A stretch of 64,000 nucleotides of DNA from Oehlia diaphana. Lineage: Eukaryota > Glomeromycota > Glomeromycetes > Glomerales > Glomeraceae. Numbering within the stretch: the stretch's first letter is position 1; every line of letters starts with the position of its first letter. The notes below the pieces were generated by a model that was not told the origin of the DNA, ran no database searches, and worked only from the letters and a program-made list of their open reading frames with translations. The translations under genes and the position numbers were made by a program. The stretch spans positions 28,888 to 92,887 of the forward strand of contig QZLH01000378.1 in assembly GCA_003833135.1 (NCBI GenBank). Direction: 5' to 3'. Positions 37,037 to 49,101 of this stretch are shown one piece after another.

Positions 37037-37220
37037 AGATACCTCGTTATAAAAAAAGAGACCTCGTTGTAATCAAAGAGACTTTGTTATAAAAGAAAAT
37101 GTCGTTATAAAAGTAAAAGAAAGATATTTAAATATAAAAAACGTCGTTATAAAAGTAAAAAAAAATATCGTTTAAAAAACGTTGTTAAAAAAAATATAAA
37201 AAACGTCGTTAAAAAAAAGG
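37037..37220. repeat. Degenerate gtcgttataaaa repeat array
   Basis: The words acctcgttataaaa, acctcgttgtaa, gtcgttataaaa and acgtcgttaaaaaa recur about nine times at 15-35 bp spacing. This is a diverged tandem array next to the gap. No gene. Confidence 0.75.
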
Positions 37221-37896
37221 GGAGCAAAAAGTAGTTTATTTATAAAAAAAAAAATAATTAGTGGGTTATACACAAAATGAAAGGCTGATTTTAAATTAGG
37301 ACAGATTGATTGATTTGAATTAAAAGAGCTGATCCGCAGGACTGGCCTTCAATTGTATGTTGCATAACAATTTTTACTTAACTATTATAAAAGTTATTCA
37401 AAATATGAGTAACTCAGTTTATCAAATATCAATATCAGCAGTTGCATCATGCACCATGACTAATAATATATTGATCAAGACCTAGGCACCTAGCACTTTT
37501 AAATAATATACGGAAAAATGATTACAATAAGCGTAATAAAGGTCTAATACTTCAATTTTAAATATATGTTAGAAATTTAGTAAGTTATTTAACAAAGTAA
37601 CGCGCGGGTGTTTAAAATTGCAATGACTCACTACACGATCATCAATAATTGTCATTGCGTAACAAATTATATGTGGTTTAGGCGGTAGTATTTTCTTGTG
37701 TATTTGTTACGGTATTGTGTTTTAGGTATGAAACTTTAAACGGTATCAGGTATACTTTCGATCTTAAAATTAGTATTAATTTACTGGTATTTCGGTACGA
37801 CCCATCGTACCTGTACATAATTAATAATACCTTACTTCTTTACTATATACTCATGTGGTTTACGCATTCTTCATAATAAAATGTCACAAATTATTA
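37221..37896. other. Intergenic
   Basis: No gene seen. This is where the rest of the truncated Crinkler-like copy B would be expected, but no homology to copy A is recognisable. Confidence 0.5.
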
Positions 37897-38734
37897 TTAT
37901 GGTTTTGAAATAAGGACTCCGCGGTAAATTTTCTTATCAGATTCATTGATACAATGCCTGAGCAATCTTTCGATTTCATCAAGAAATCTGCTCTTTCCAG
38001 TTCCAAGTCCACCGGCTAAGACGGGGATTGAATGAAAGTATTTGTCATCCACATTGCGATGTTCAAATCGCCTCTTAATCCCAAATATCGTTATGCTACC
38101 ATTCCAGAGGGTATCGATGGTGTCTTCTCGTTGATGAAGTTCAAATTCTTTACCAAAGGTTTTAACGAGCTGAAAGGTCAATTCAATTTTAGCCAGAGGA
38201 GCTAAAGAAACACATAATTGAAAAGATAACAAAGCTAAAAGACATACTCAGTTTTTACCACGTCCTGAATTGTAGTAACATCATTTCAGTTAGGACCTAG
38301 AACCAATAATAAGTAAGAGACTTGTTAAGGTCCCTCCCAGTAAGGTATCATAACCTCGAGCATCTATTGGTTTGAAACGGTGTCTAATGTGGATGTTAGA
38401 TACTACAAAATTTTTAGTAACTAATTCATCTTTAAAATAGCCTTTTAAACGGTTTATTTCTTCTCTATGAAGTTTTTGTACAATGTACAGTATTATTCGG
38501 TAGAAACACTTTTTATATCTTTTTTCTTGACATTAACTCTCTAAAGTATCATATCGCTAGTATTTTTAACATATTTTTTATCACTGAGAAATTCCCGAGA
38601 AGTGCAACGGTGAATAATTTTAAGGGGTATTTTAATCTAATAAACTCGACGGAACTTCCATTATCATTATTATAAATGGGAATTGGAATTAAACTATCAG
38701 TGTTTAGAAATAAACAATTAAGTAATGCTTCCAT
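37897..38734 (-). pseudogene. Truncated Crinkler-like P-loop gene, copy B
   Basis: The ATG at 38,734 starts MEALLNCLFLNTDSLIPI, matching copy A. After frame breaks a coherent segment at 38,232-37,897 keeps the nucleotide-binding loop GGLGTGKSRFLDEIERLL, which copy A has lost. Homology stops abruptly near 37,910 (after HCINES), so the C-terminal two thirds is absent. A block at about 38,330-38,390 is inverted relative to copy A. The family is probably Crinkler/RHS-type P-loop, as for copy A. It cannot make a full protein. Confidence 0.7.
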
Positions 38735-39890
38735 TGCAGTGAGAAATAGTTGCACATCTGTAGCAACTACACAGATTTCACATATTTTATTATAATATAT
38801 TTTTTAGATTCTTTTGAACTATTTATTAATTATTCACTTTGATACAAATTTTGTATAATAGTTAAATTTCTTATAAATAATCCAATAATTAAATTTATTT
38901 AAGTAAGATGATACATTTATTTAAAATAAAAAAAATTTGTCAACGTGAGACGACTGAGACATCAGAATGATCGTACTATATATGATGTAAATCTCACAAA
39001 CATAATATCCATTTTATCCATTTTCACTAAATTGTTTTGCATTTATTCCTTTACATGTATTCTACAAAATATATATTTTTAAAAAATGTTAATTTTTTTG
39101 TATAAAATGTATTTAAAAAAAATAGTTTATATGTATATTCTTTTATAAATAAAATTCTAATAAACTAGAAACAAAAAAAAACCTTTCATTTCAATCTTTC
39201 ATAATTTTGTAATCCCATTCTAAAAACTACATCTCCAGATTTTTTATCAACAAAATTGCTTTCTACTAAACAAAAAAAATCACTCATTGTTGTCACCATT
39301 TGAGAAGAAAAAATATTTCAAACTAAAAAAAGAAAACATTATTGAATAATAAGAAGTCAAATTCCCTTTTATATTCATATCATTATAAAAAAAATTCGTC
39401 TTTTTTTAAAAACTAGCGATTTATTTGGTTACAGCATGATTTCCCAACAGATGATTTCTTGACAAGACACTTGCTTTACAAAAGTTTGGGCAGAGGTGTG
39501 ATCAAACGTCAGCGTTAGGCTGTCTTCGTAAGCGATTTATATTTTATATGGCCCGATTTCATTTATTATCAGTTATAATTATAATTATAAACTAAAAAAA
39601 AACAATTATGTAAAAAGGAAAGAATCAAATTTCCTTTTATGTTTTATCATAAAACAAGTTCAAAATATATATTTTACATTTTATAGTCCTAACTCCCCTT
39701 TAAACATGAACTCTTGTTATGTATTAAAATATGTTGGTGTTGAATGGGTTTACATAATTAAGAAATGAAAATCGGGTATCAGAAAAAAATTACACAAATT
39801 TGTACCAAAATCATATATGAATTTTTTGCAGTTGACTCACGGATCACGAATTAAAACTTTTCATCAATACCCAATACATAAAAAAGTAAC
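38735..39890. other. Intergenic
   Basis: A/T-rich and gene-free on both strands as far as I can see. Confidence 0.55.
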
Positions 39891-40230
39891 AATACAAAGT
39901 TTAAAACGTGGCAAAAATTTTCATTTTAACATGTCGAAATACTGAAAAACGTGACAAAAATTCTTCTATACACGCACATAATTCACTCACCCTCATTCTC
40001 ACATTATTAATTTAAAGTGGCTTTGCTTTTCAACGCTAAAATTTTAACGTGGCGCAATACAGAAAACGTGGCAAAAATACTTTTATACATATCCTTTACT
40101 TCACCGGTTCACCTCATTTTTCACTTATTATTTAAAGTGGCTTTGCTCTTCAACAGTAAATTTCAACATGGCGCAATACAGAAAAACGTGGCAAAAATAC
40201 TCTTGTACACCTCATCATTTATAATAATAT
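39891..40230. repeat. About 120-bp tandem repeat, nearly three units
   Basis: The words taaagtggctttgct and gcgcaatacagaaaa...cgtggcaaaaatac recur exactly 120 bp apart (about 40,012 and 40,132), and a more diverged unit precedes them (from about 39,891, with gtcgaaatactgaaaaacgt). The array ends about 150 bp upstream of the small peptide gene and may belong to its promoter. Confidence 0.8.
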
Positions 40231-40284
40231 GAAAAATATAATTTTAAAGTACTTTTAAAATACGTACTATTAGAAAAATTTTCT

Positions 40285-40291
40285 TATATAA
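40285..40291 (+). promoter_or_regulatory. Candidate TATA element of the peptide gene
   Basis: tatataa lies 90 bp before the ATG at 40,381, between the tandem repeat array and the coding start. In such A/T-rich DNA this word is common, so the call rests mainly on position. Confidence 0.3.
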
Positions 40292-40380
40292 CCACTGAGA
40301 AAGAGAAGAAAAAAATTTTTCCAAAAAAAATTAACGAACAACTGAAAAATTAAAAATTATAAATAACACACTAATAAATC

Positions 40381-40616
40381 ATGCGATTAACACATTTATT
40401 GTTGATTTTCGCCTTTACTATTGCTTTAGCGAGTAAATAATCATATTTAAAAAAAATTTTTCTCTTTTTATTAATATTAATTATTAAATGAATTTTTAAC
40501 AATAATTTATAATTTGATTCGTTACTGACATAGATGCAGCACCTGGTTATGATAAACGTGATGCAGACGCAGAAGCATTGAATGATAAACGCTGGAGCCC
40601 GCTCATTCCGATTTAA
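40381..40616 (+). CDS. Kex2-processed secreted peptide precursor (pheromone-like)
   Basis: Two exons, 40,381-40,432 and 40,534-40,616, with a GT...AG intron of 101 bp and matching phase, giving 44 residues. Residues 1-17 (MRLTHLLLIFAFTIALA) are a textbook signal peptide. The rest holds two dibasic sites, each preceded by Asp (DKR, ending at residues 26 and 37), a DADAEA spacer right after the first site, and the C-terminal heptapeptide WSPLIPI after the second. Yeast alpha-factor precursors have the same layout: signal, Lys-Arg cut by Kex2, acidic-residue/Ala dipeptides trimmed by a Ste13-type peptidase, mature peptide. Only one mature copy is present. Function (mating, self-signalling or symbiosis signal) is inferred from architecture. 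Both exons are too short to be found by frame length. Confidence 0.8.
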
Positions 40617-41939
40617 AACTAATTTGTGTGTTTAAAATATGTAAATTTAAGTAATATTGTAGTAATCATACTTAATTTAGAGATTTTTTTTTAAAAAAAA
40701 TTTATTCATTTCAAAGTTGCCACTAGTATTAGTAAACACTACAATAAAAAAGCTTACTGGGATAAACTCTTACAATAGGAAATTAATTTGTAAAAACCAA
40801 TAAATTACCTATTATCGATCGTGTCTTTTGGCTGTAAAATATATAATGAAATTAAATGAGCCAGAAATATCAAGTCGCTAGATGAAAAAGTGTTAACTGG
40901 ATTAGTTAGCCGTGTACGCAAAATATCCCATTGCCCATGATATAAATGTCCACTTACTCGACTAGTCCTGTAATTGCAGTTTTCTTCACGTATTAATAGA
41001 CCCATCCTTTAATAATTATAATATTTTTTTTATCGGTAACTGTATATATTTCGAACCTGATGCAATGATAAAACAAATTTTTTATTTTTATTTTTAAATT
41101 CCATGTGAACAAAGCCACGATCGAGATTACAAGTAAGAACTACACGTAAGCCAGAAGCAATCTACACTAAAATTGTGAGCCAAATGCCATAAGACAGCGC
41201 CACCCTCCTAGGAGCGCCCCGCCCATAACACACTAGAGAAAAAAAAGGCTAGGGAATAAAAATAAAACGCAATCTATAAAAGACCTGTATTTTGCTTCAT
41301 CTCGAAAGTTGCCACCTGTCAATACTATTAGAGATGGATTGATTTATACTATTTTAAATTGTTTGAATGTCAATGTGGTAGTAAAGAAGACTACAAGTAT
41401 GTTATAAATGACTCATTAAATGTGATAAAAAAAAAGAACTAATTCTAATACGGTTTCGACGGTCCGGCGGCAGGCAAGTTATGTAGGGAAACTGGTGACG
41501 GACGCGTCTTCTTTGGTAGTATTCGTGATATGGAAGGGAGTAAGGTTAGTGTTAGTTTCGGAAATCCGTTTGTTGGGTCTTGATTCGAGCGCTTTCGAGT
41601 CATCAGACGTATCGGAATGATCCTTATAATAAATTCATGACGTCTAAGGTGCTACGTCAAAATAATCTAATTTAATGTAGCAATTTCTTTTTCTAATTAT
41701 TCAAGTTTTGAACCTTGTTTCGAAATTTTTTACGCCTAATTTCAAAGGTTTTCATTCGATCATGGTAACGTGTTAGATATAGTCATATAGACTGAGATCA
41801 TCTGTAAAGAGGCTCAGGCGTTAGAGTTTTTTAACACTCGTACCGTGAAATGAGGCTCTTTCTTTGAGTATTTGCTCATTTTTCAATTGTTGATTCCTGT
41901 TGTCAATTGCCCGCACTTTGTCCTTTTTCAGATTTGATA
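40617..41939. other. Intergenic, with G+C-richer relic
   Basis: No gene is supported. Around 41,100-41,330 and 41,450-41,600 the sequence is richer in G+C and resembles noncoding parts of a retroelement. It leads into the minus-strand relic that follows. Confidence 0.45.
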
Positions 41940-42560
41940 TGCTGTTTCTTTAAATGAGAGAACCATTGAGGCGAACCTGGAGGGTAATATATGTGGCCTG
42001 AATTAAATATATAGGTCTTTTAGGAATAAAGGGTATTAATTCAGTAGGAACATGTACACTGGAAGGTCTGGGATTAAAATTTTCAACCGTATGATATAAC
42101 GGTAAAATTGGCGACTCAGAGGAATTGAAAGAAAATTGAAAAGTGTTCATAGGAACTGTTGCCGAAAGGGTAACAGTATCAATTGCCCTGTCGATTTCTC
42201 TGTTTGTAGGTGTCATTTCTGACGCTGGCGAGTGTTCATCATGAGGAGCCATCGAAGGTGTTTGTGTATGTTTGTTGATTTCGTTACGCGTCTTATGTGA
42301 GAATGAAAAGTGAGGGACTAAAAAAGGATAATCTTGCACGTCAGGAAGTTTAGTCCATGTGGAATATTTCAGGTGCTGGATAGGTTTGTCAATATACTGT
42401 GACTCTAAGAATAAGAAACGAGATTGTTTTGCAGCTATTAATCTAAAGATGTGACGTCATCTTTTTTCCTAGTTTTGAAGATTCGTGCACAATGACGCTG
42501 AAATCTAGCTTTCTGTTTGCGCTTTGTACGAGTGTTTTTTCTTGGAACGTGTTAAATTTT
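41940..42560 (-). pseudogene. Probable retroelement-derived frame (decayed)
   Basis: The minus strand is open from upstream of 42,400 to the stop at 41,950 but has no ATG at its apparent start. It reads Pro/Ser/Thr-rich text (APHDEHSPASEMTPTNREI; SESPILPLY). Upstream, in another frame, is a strongly basic stretch (RTKRKQKARFQRHCARIFK). I recognise no domain. Higher G+C and the basic-then-low-complexity layout suggest a retroelement ORF1-like relic, but this is a guess. Confidence 0.35.
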
Positions 42561-44485
42561 TTCCTATACATGAACTGAGAACCGTAATTCAATATTGTTA
42601 ACATTTATAAATACATTCATTATCTTATCCAAGTGTATATTTATTAATACGGTAAATGATTGATTATCTATAATTATTATGTAATTTGTTACAGATTATT
42701 TCCAGTGAATAAATAAATATTATCATCAGTTATACCCGAATCAAAATATCTAATCCTTTTAACGATATTTCATAATAATTTAAATAATTGTCGTTTTAAT
42801 TGTCATTTTTGTTTCATTATGTTCGTCTCCTATGATTCTATATGTAATATTTCATTCATAAATAAAGATCTCGATTTAAAGAATATGAATGGATTCTAAA
42901 ACATTCAATTGATCTGATCATAATCTCTTGCATTTTGAGATGAAATAGCATAAATTGCATAAATTTAAATTTAAACTATTGTAATCATCATTGTATTTAT
43001 CTACTTTCAAGGTCATCTGTTAATTCGGCAAACATTTAGTGTAAATCTGTCATGTGAATCGGCTGAATCGCCGATTACTTTTTTCGGCACATATAAACTG
43101 CATGATTCGCATCACAATCGAAAAAAAAAAATGAATCTCACACCTGAACATCTGAACGATACAGATATTAAGATATAATTTTTGATAATTTAAAAGGGAT
43201 GAATATTATATAACTCTTTTAAAAAAAAAAAAGAAAATTTAGTTCGTTGTAACAGAATATTAAGTTTATGGTAAGAATATTTTATTATTATTATCATTAT
43301 TATTCTTTTTTAGTTTGATTATTTACAAATACTTGCATTTTACTTATCATTTAGGTCTTAGGTTAATTATTAGTATTTATAGTAGAGACATTAATAACGC
43401 TTAGGTTTGTTAGTTGACAAATTCAAAGAAAAAATTTTTTTCAGCCAAGGTTGAATAATTGGTTGTTGTGTTGAATTATTTTTATACATTGAGAAAAATT
43501 TTTTAATTTTTATTTTTATTTTTTACGTGCCATTAGGAAAAGGACAATCAACAAAAAATGCCGTTTGGATAATGGGTGAGATAACAAATTAAAGAAAATA
43601 TTCTTTTTTTCGATAATTATTCGACTAATATTGATATATTGTTACCAGTGGTGAATAAAACTATCAATGACTTGGGAACGCAACTCACATTCAACAATAA
43701 ATAAGATTTAAAATATATTGCAGTTAATAAGAGACAAAGTCGCATAAAAAAAAAAAAATATTTTTTTTTTTTTTAACTTAGTATATTTAAATTAAGAAGG
43801 ATTACATTTTATAGATATTGTTCTGGGAAAGAGAGTAATGTCGAAAATTTGTTGGAAATCGGAAGAGAAGATTTATTTAGAGAAGACTGCGTTAAAGAAG
43901 AAACGAGAAGAATAAGAAAATGAGAGAAAAAATAAATCAAAAGTAACATAATCATTTTATAGAATCATTAACATCTGAGTTAGTTTCTTATAAATTTCAG
44001 GAGTTCCTTTCTGAATCCATTATATATTTCTAACATTTTTTTTTATTTTATGAAAAGGTGGTTTTCCAGAAAATAATGTACCTATATGGTTCTCTATTCA
44101 AATTTTTTTTGACGTATAATCGATCACCTCGCGTATATTTCAATGAAAAAAAGCTATTATCAGATAATACATATTATTTTCTGAAGATTACGCTGGAGAA
44201 AGGGAGGAAGTAGGAATCTCAAATATACTCCCGAAACGAGAATGATCATGAGAATACAATCTAAGTTTATTATGCAGTATATCCACGAGAAACATGCAAA
44301 CTTATATTACGATTGGAAGTGGAGGTCTACTATATGCAAAAATATATGGACATTATGTAATTTATGTAAAAAAGGGTAAGATGATTTTTTGTTAAAAAGA
44401 AGATACAGTACATAAAGATGCATTTCATTTATTTATTGTTATTTCAATAACGCAATTATTAGAAGATTATTTAATACTCCTTTTG
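42561..44485. other. Gene-free A/T-rich stretch
   Basis: No gene seen. It contains a small perfect hairpin aatcggc-tgaatc-gccgatt at 43,058-43,077 and many homopolymers. Confidence 0.5.
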
Positions 44486-44880
44486 CTAACGCTTCATTGT
44501 CTTGAGAGGTGAAAATAATGATGATATTTCTTCTGACAGGTTATTATTCTGATACATAGAATTATCAAGTGGATCAAAAGGTGCGGTATGTGCGGTTGTT
44601 ACAGGTACAGTTGCAGCTATAGTAGCAGTTGCAGTAGCAGTTGCAGTTATGGTGGCAATATTGGTTGTAGTAGCAGTAGCAGTGGTAGTGGTGGTAACAT
44701 TTGCGGTGATAGTCGCTCGAGCTCTTTGAGATCCTGTTTCATTATCGTTGTTATATAAAATCGACGAAATCCTGTTATTATTCCTTATTAATCAAAGATT
44801 CTCATTAAAGTAAACCATAGGACCTAGCGCTCTATTTTTTCTTTCACTTTCAGATCGTTTACGTTTAGTCAAACTAGAAT
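44486..44880 (-). pseudogene. Thr/Ala-rich C-terminal coding relic
   Basis: On the minus strand, from about 44,800 to the stop at 44,486, one frame reads RISSILYNNDNETGSQRARA, then a Thr/Ala repeat (TATATATATIAATVPVTT), then a normal-looking C-terminus (FDPLDNSMYQNNNLSEEISS ... KTMKR). Just upstream an in-frame TGA follows FNENL, preceded by a basic stretch (KRKRSESERKNRALGP). A shorter, more decayed copy lies at about 30,040-30,200. I do not recognise the family. The Thr/Ala tract arises from ACT/GCT-type triplet repeats. Confidence 0.45.
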
Positions 44881-45960
44881 TTATGGTTAGAAAATTATTT
44901 TATATGTATATATAATTTTTGAATAAAAATTATTATAAAATAGACTTTTTTTTACCGACCATAAACTTGGTTTAAATCCTAGTAAACCTCATATTTTTTT
45001 TTAATTCCCTTTCCAATTTTATCCAAAGAAAATGACTTTCCAAGATCTGTTTGGTTGATAATTTCGTAAAATATTTTTCCGATTTTCAACAATCAAAAAT
45101 AAAAATAAAAATAAAAATAAAATAAAACTAATTATGGACTAATAAATTTAATTTTAAACATTTATTTTTATCGATTTCATTGAACTTACATTATCAAGAA
45201 TCGACGATTAAGAAATATACGTTATCAAAAAAAAAAAAAAAAAAATATTTTAAGGAAAAGTGAATGAATGAACAATATCTTTTTTGGAAATACTTGAATG
45301 TTTCTTTGATAAAAATAATTGCAATACGGATATAAAAAATAAAGTGGTTTAAAGATTCACTATCTAACATATTGTAATGTTTGCATTTCTATGTTTCTTT
45401 CTTGAAAAACTATTTTAGTAATAATGAATTGAATATATTAAATCTTATAAGAAAGTTCTTTATTATATGCATATATGATTTTAAAGTTTCTTTTGAAGGT
45501 TATAAAGTTCGAAGATTCGCAATGGTAATGTGTGACGAAAATAAACGCTTTCAAATCGAGGTATTTTCGTTGACAAACAAATATAGAAATTTTTTGAAAG
45601 AGAATATTTGATGATCTATCTGAATATTTATGTTGTGTTTACTTTTTTGATAACTTTATTTAAAAAGGAATACAAGCATTTCTCACGAATTTGGTTAAAC
45701 CTAAAAGCAAATTTTAATAGTGCTTATGATGCTTATGATTATGTATAATTTATTGACCTGTTAACTGTGGGCCGTTAACCTTTAATTGTATTTTTATTTC
45801 TCTTACCAAGTAGGTCAAGTAGGTTAAAATGTCTCAATAATTGAATGAACCTGATGAATAATCATAAGTTATCTTCAAAAATACTGACTTTCCTGGCCAA
45901 TTAATGGTTTCCGGTCAATTTATATTCTTTATATTGACTTGACCTCATAATTATTTAAAT
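44620..45960. repeat. Segmental duplicate B
   Basis: Partner of 30,040-30,800 in the same orientation, expanded by extra sequence, including an (aaaat)n tract near 45,093-45,128 and an A18 run near 45,228. Shared words extend to the phrase around caatttatattctttatatt near 45,915. Confidence 0.75.
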
Positions 45961-46496
45961 TTCTCATGATCGCACTTTTTTTTTGGATTGCCACTGTTCA
46001 TTTTATTCATTTTTATCTTGAGTTTGACAATAAAATATAATGTATATTTTAATAACGCTATTATTGTATTATTAAATAAAGCAAATATATTAATTACTCG
46101 GACTTTGTGTCGATTTTTAAAGTTTTGGTACGATGATAAAATTCTTCGTTCTCGAATAAATTAAGAAAGCACTGTTAAATAAAACAACAGTTTGATTGAT
46201 CTAATACAAACATAATTTTTATATTTTTCTAAAAGTATTTTTATTACTTCGTGATCTTGTTCGATTAATTTACATTCTTCATTGATAAAAAAAAAATAAA
46301 TAAAGATAATTGTTTGTTTTTGTTATAATTTCACGTCGCAGAAGACTAATAGACTGTTCCAAACGGCTTTTTAATGTTAACCCTATTAAAACCCAAACTT
46401 ACAAGTACAACCTGCAAACCCTTAATGAAGGATTATTGATTCTACAAAAGATTTTAACTTGATAAAATGAATCACATATAAAATAGTTCAGCTTCA
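45961..46496. other. Intergenic
   Basis: No gene seen. Confidence 0.5.
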
Positions 46497-47444
46497 AGCT
46501 TGGATAACAATGGTGACGGAGTTTATACCAGTTCTGCGTCTAATCCATATCAATATTGGTCATTGAGGTAAGCTGATTATAATAATATCGTAAGTTTAGA
46601 TTCCAGTAACGGTTAAAAAGCGTATATATCAGTACTCTTATTAATTATTAGTTATTTGAACCTAGAAATTATATAATATAAGCGCTCCAAATATAAGACT
46701 CGCGTTAACCTTTTAAGTGGGGATTTTGCTTTTGAATATTATGCAAATGCAACAAATAGAACAAACTATCGTTAGAATTGAACAAAATCAAAATTTATAC
46801 CTTGGAAATAAGAAATCGGTATTTACAAATCGGTTGGTATAGAATTTCATCTTTGGCATGCCTATTCTCTAATTATTGAAGATATGGGATATTTGTTGGT
46901 GAGATTCAAAGTATATTTCATTCAAATTATGAGAAAGTATACAGGGAATCCGTATCAGAAACGGTTTCATAACATGTTAGTCTAAAAATTACCGTGCCAC
47001 CTATATCACCTATACTTGCCGCCCAAATAAATGGGATGGTGCTATATTTTACCCACTACTACTCATAGTTCTCCCATTCCATTCTATCTCAAATCCCCAA
47101 AAACATCTGAATCCACCGACTACATCGATATTGATCGGCAAACAAGATTTTCTTTTGAAAAACCGTTTATAATCAAAATTTCCTTTTTAGAATTTTTGGA
47201 ATTTCGTATGACTCACGAGACATCACGTAAGATCACAGCGGGTACCCTAAAAGTTAACGAATAAGATTAGTATTTTATAGCAAAAAATTCGAATCAATGG
47301 AAAAGCAGACAGAATAGCTGATGTTGAGATTAATGCACTTGGATGTTATCTTCGAAAGGAAAATTATGAATCTGAAAGTATACTAGTTGAAGATAATTCT
47401 TTAGAAGTAGAAGGTTATGGATTTGATACAAGAATTGAAACATA
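46497..47444 (+). pseudogene. Decayed gene(s): ricin-B-lectin-like fragment and unknown C-terminus
   Basis: 46,497-46,567 encodes SLDNNGDGVYTSSASNPYQY followed by WSL and a GT donor. The LDNNGDGVYT...YQYW pattern with its Q-x-W fits a ricin-B (beta-trefoil) lectin repeat. Further on, frames change repeatedly (LWHAYSLIIEDMGYL near 46,850; WDGAIFYPLL-like text near 47,035). The final stretch, 47,283-47,444, is open and coherent (GKADRIADVEINALGCYLRK ... VEGYGFDTRIET) ending in TAA. The parts may belong to one broken gene or to two. The family of the second part is not recognised. Confidence 0.35.
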
Positions 47445-48741
47445 ACCTATCCCTAGGAGCCAGACTTCGAAACTCTTTTACTTTTTCATACTTTATGTCG
47501 CGTTGTGTCCTTTATGAAAACAAATTTATATAAATTGAACGAATCAGAAGGATCCGTTAGAATGCCACAGTGTAATTATAGTAGATTCCTACTGATTTTA
47601 AAATTTATGTATTTTTAACTCATTTATAAAAAATATATATATATACTGTATATATAAAATTTCTAATTTTTTTTCCAATAAATGTGCAAAATTCTCAATT
47701 TATTTACTCTGCTACAAATTTTATGAATGATAAATGATGAACGGGATTGGCTGCCAGAAAACCATTAACTATTATGTTATTGTACTATACGGAACAATTT
47801 TTTCCGTTCTTTTACGCCATTCCATTGTTAAGAGATTAAGATCAATATATATATATAGCAAATCAAATAAATTTCGTCTAACACAAACTAAACTAATAAA
47901 TATATTCATTTGCCATTTAAAATATCAGCCTACTATGGGTAATTGATAATTTTCCCATTTTCATTTAATCATTTTGCCATTACTGGATTAAGATAATTAT
48001 AAATGAAAAAGTTAAACCCGAATTAAAGATTCGTTTCAAAAAAAGTACTTTCTTTTTGATCTATATCAGTATCGAATTAAAATCTTTTTAATATGACTCA
48101 TAGTTCATACTGTATGCAGTGTAACGTCTTTTGAAAGATGTAACAATGTAACATATTTGATATGCAACACTTTGACATTTTTTTGATTTTTGCATGTGAC
48201 AAACTAATGGCTTTAATAAGGTTATCTAAATAATCAGATAAAAAATTGGCATTGTTCTGTCAAAACTTTCAAATTCGGATTTGTTATGGGTAATTGAAGT
48301 CCCATAATTTTCAGAGATTTTTTTTAAACTCCAATTTGTGTCTACGAGGCTCCACTTAGTTTTAGTGGTATTATCGCATACTTACAATGTAAAGTAGTCA
48401 TATTATTGTTACGTGTTTTATATAAAAGTAAGAATTTGTTTCTTAATTTAAATAAAAGATATTTTTACCTTGTTATCCAAATTTGCAAATTGAAATAAAA
48501 AAAATTTTGGTGATCTGCGGTCTACAACTAATTTAGTACTGATACTTGTATTATTTCATATTGTTATAATTTTTTTTCATTTTTTCCCACGTATGTTATA
48601 TTTTTTTAAATTGACGTATAATAGATTGTTCTTTGAATAAAATTTTTTGTTGTATCTAAAAAAAATCATTTTTTTTCATATCTGTATCTGTAATATCTGT
48701 AATTCTAAATTGGGTTGAAAAAATAAAATCAGATTTTAATA
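47445..48741. other. Gene-free stretch
   Basis: No gene seen. (ta)n repeats near 47,630-47,660 and 47,850. Confidence 0.5.
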
Positions 48742-49101
48742 AAAAGTCAAACTCCAATATAACGATATGTTGGGATCCATATGAAAATCTTTGAATAATA
48801 ACGTTATATTAGAATTATACCAATATCAGATATTTATATGTTCTATCGTATATATATATATAGTAGTAAGAAAGTAAAATTTTCGTTATATCGAGTTTTT
48901 AACGTACGGTTCACCGAATTTGTATATATAAATAACTTGCTATAATGAAGAAAAGTTCGTTCACAGATTTTTTATGTATAATAAAATGTATCTCAGTATA
49001 GCGAATTTCTTACTATAATGAATTAATGAATTTTAACCTCCAGCCCATGGGATTCACTATAGTGAAGGTGAATTGTGTATCGGTATATCGAGGTCTAACT
49101 G
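48742..49101. mobile_element. Decayed pogo/Tigger-like MITE
   Basis: The right end reads tatatcgaggtctaactg followed by TA. The left end (agtcaaactccaatataacg) is its diverged complement, preceded by TA. Inside are the words cgttatatcgag, tatagcgaat, tataatgaa and cactatagtgaa. This recurring set of cgatata/actatagtgaa variants is typical of short pogo-type mariner derivatives. There is no transposase. Ends match in roughly 17 of 24 positions, so it is old. Confidence 0.55.
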
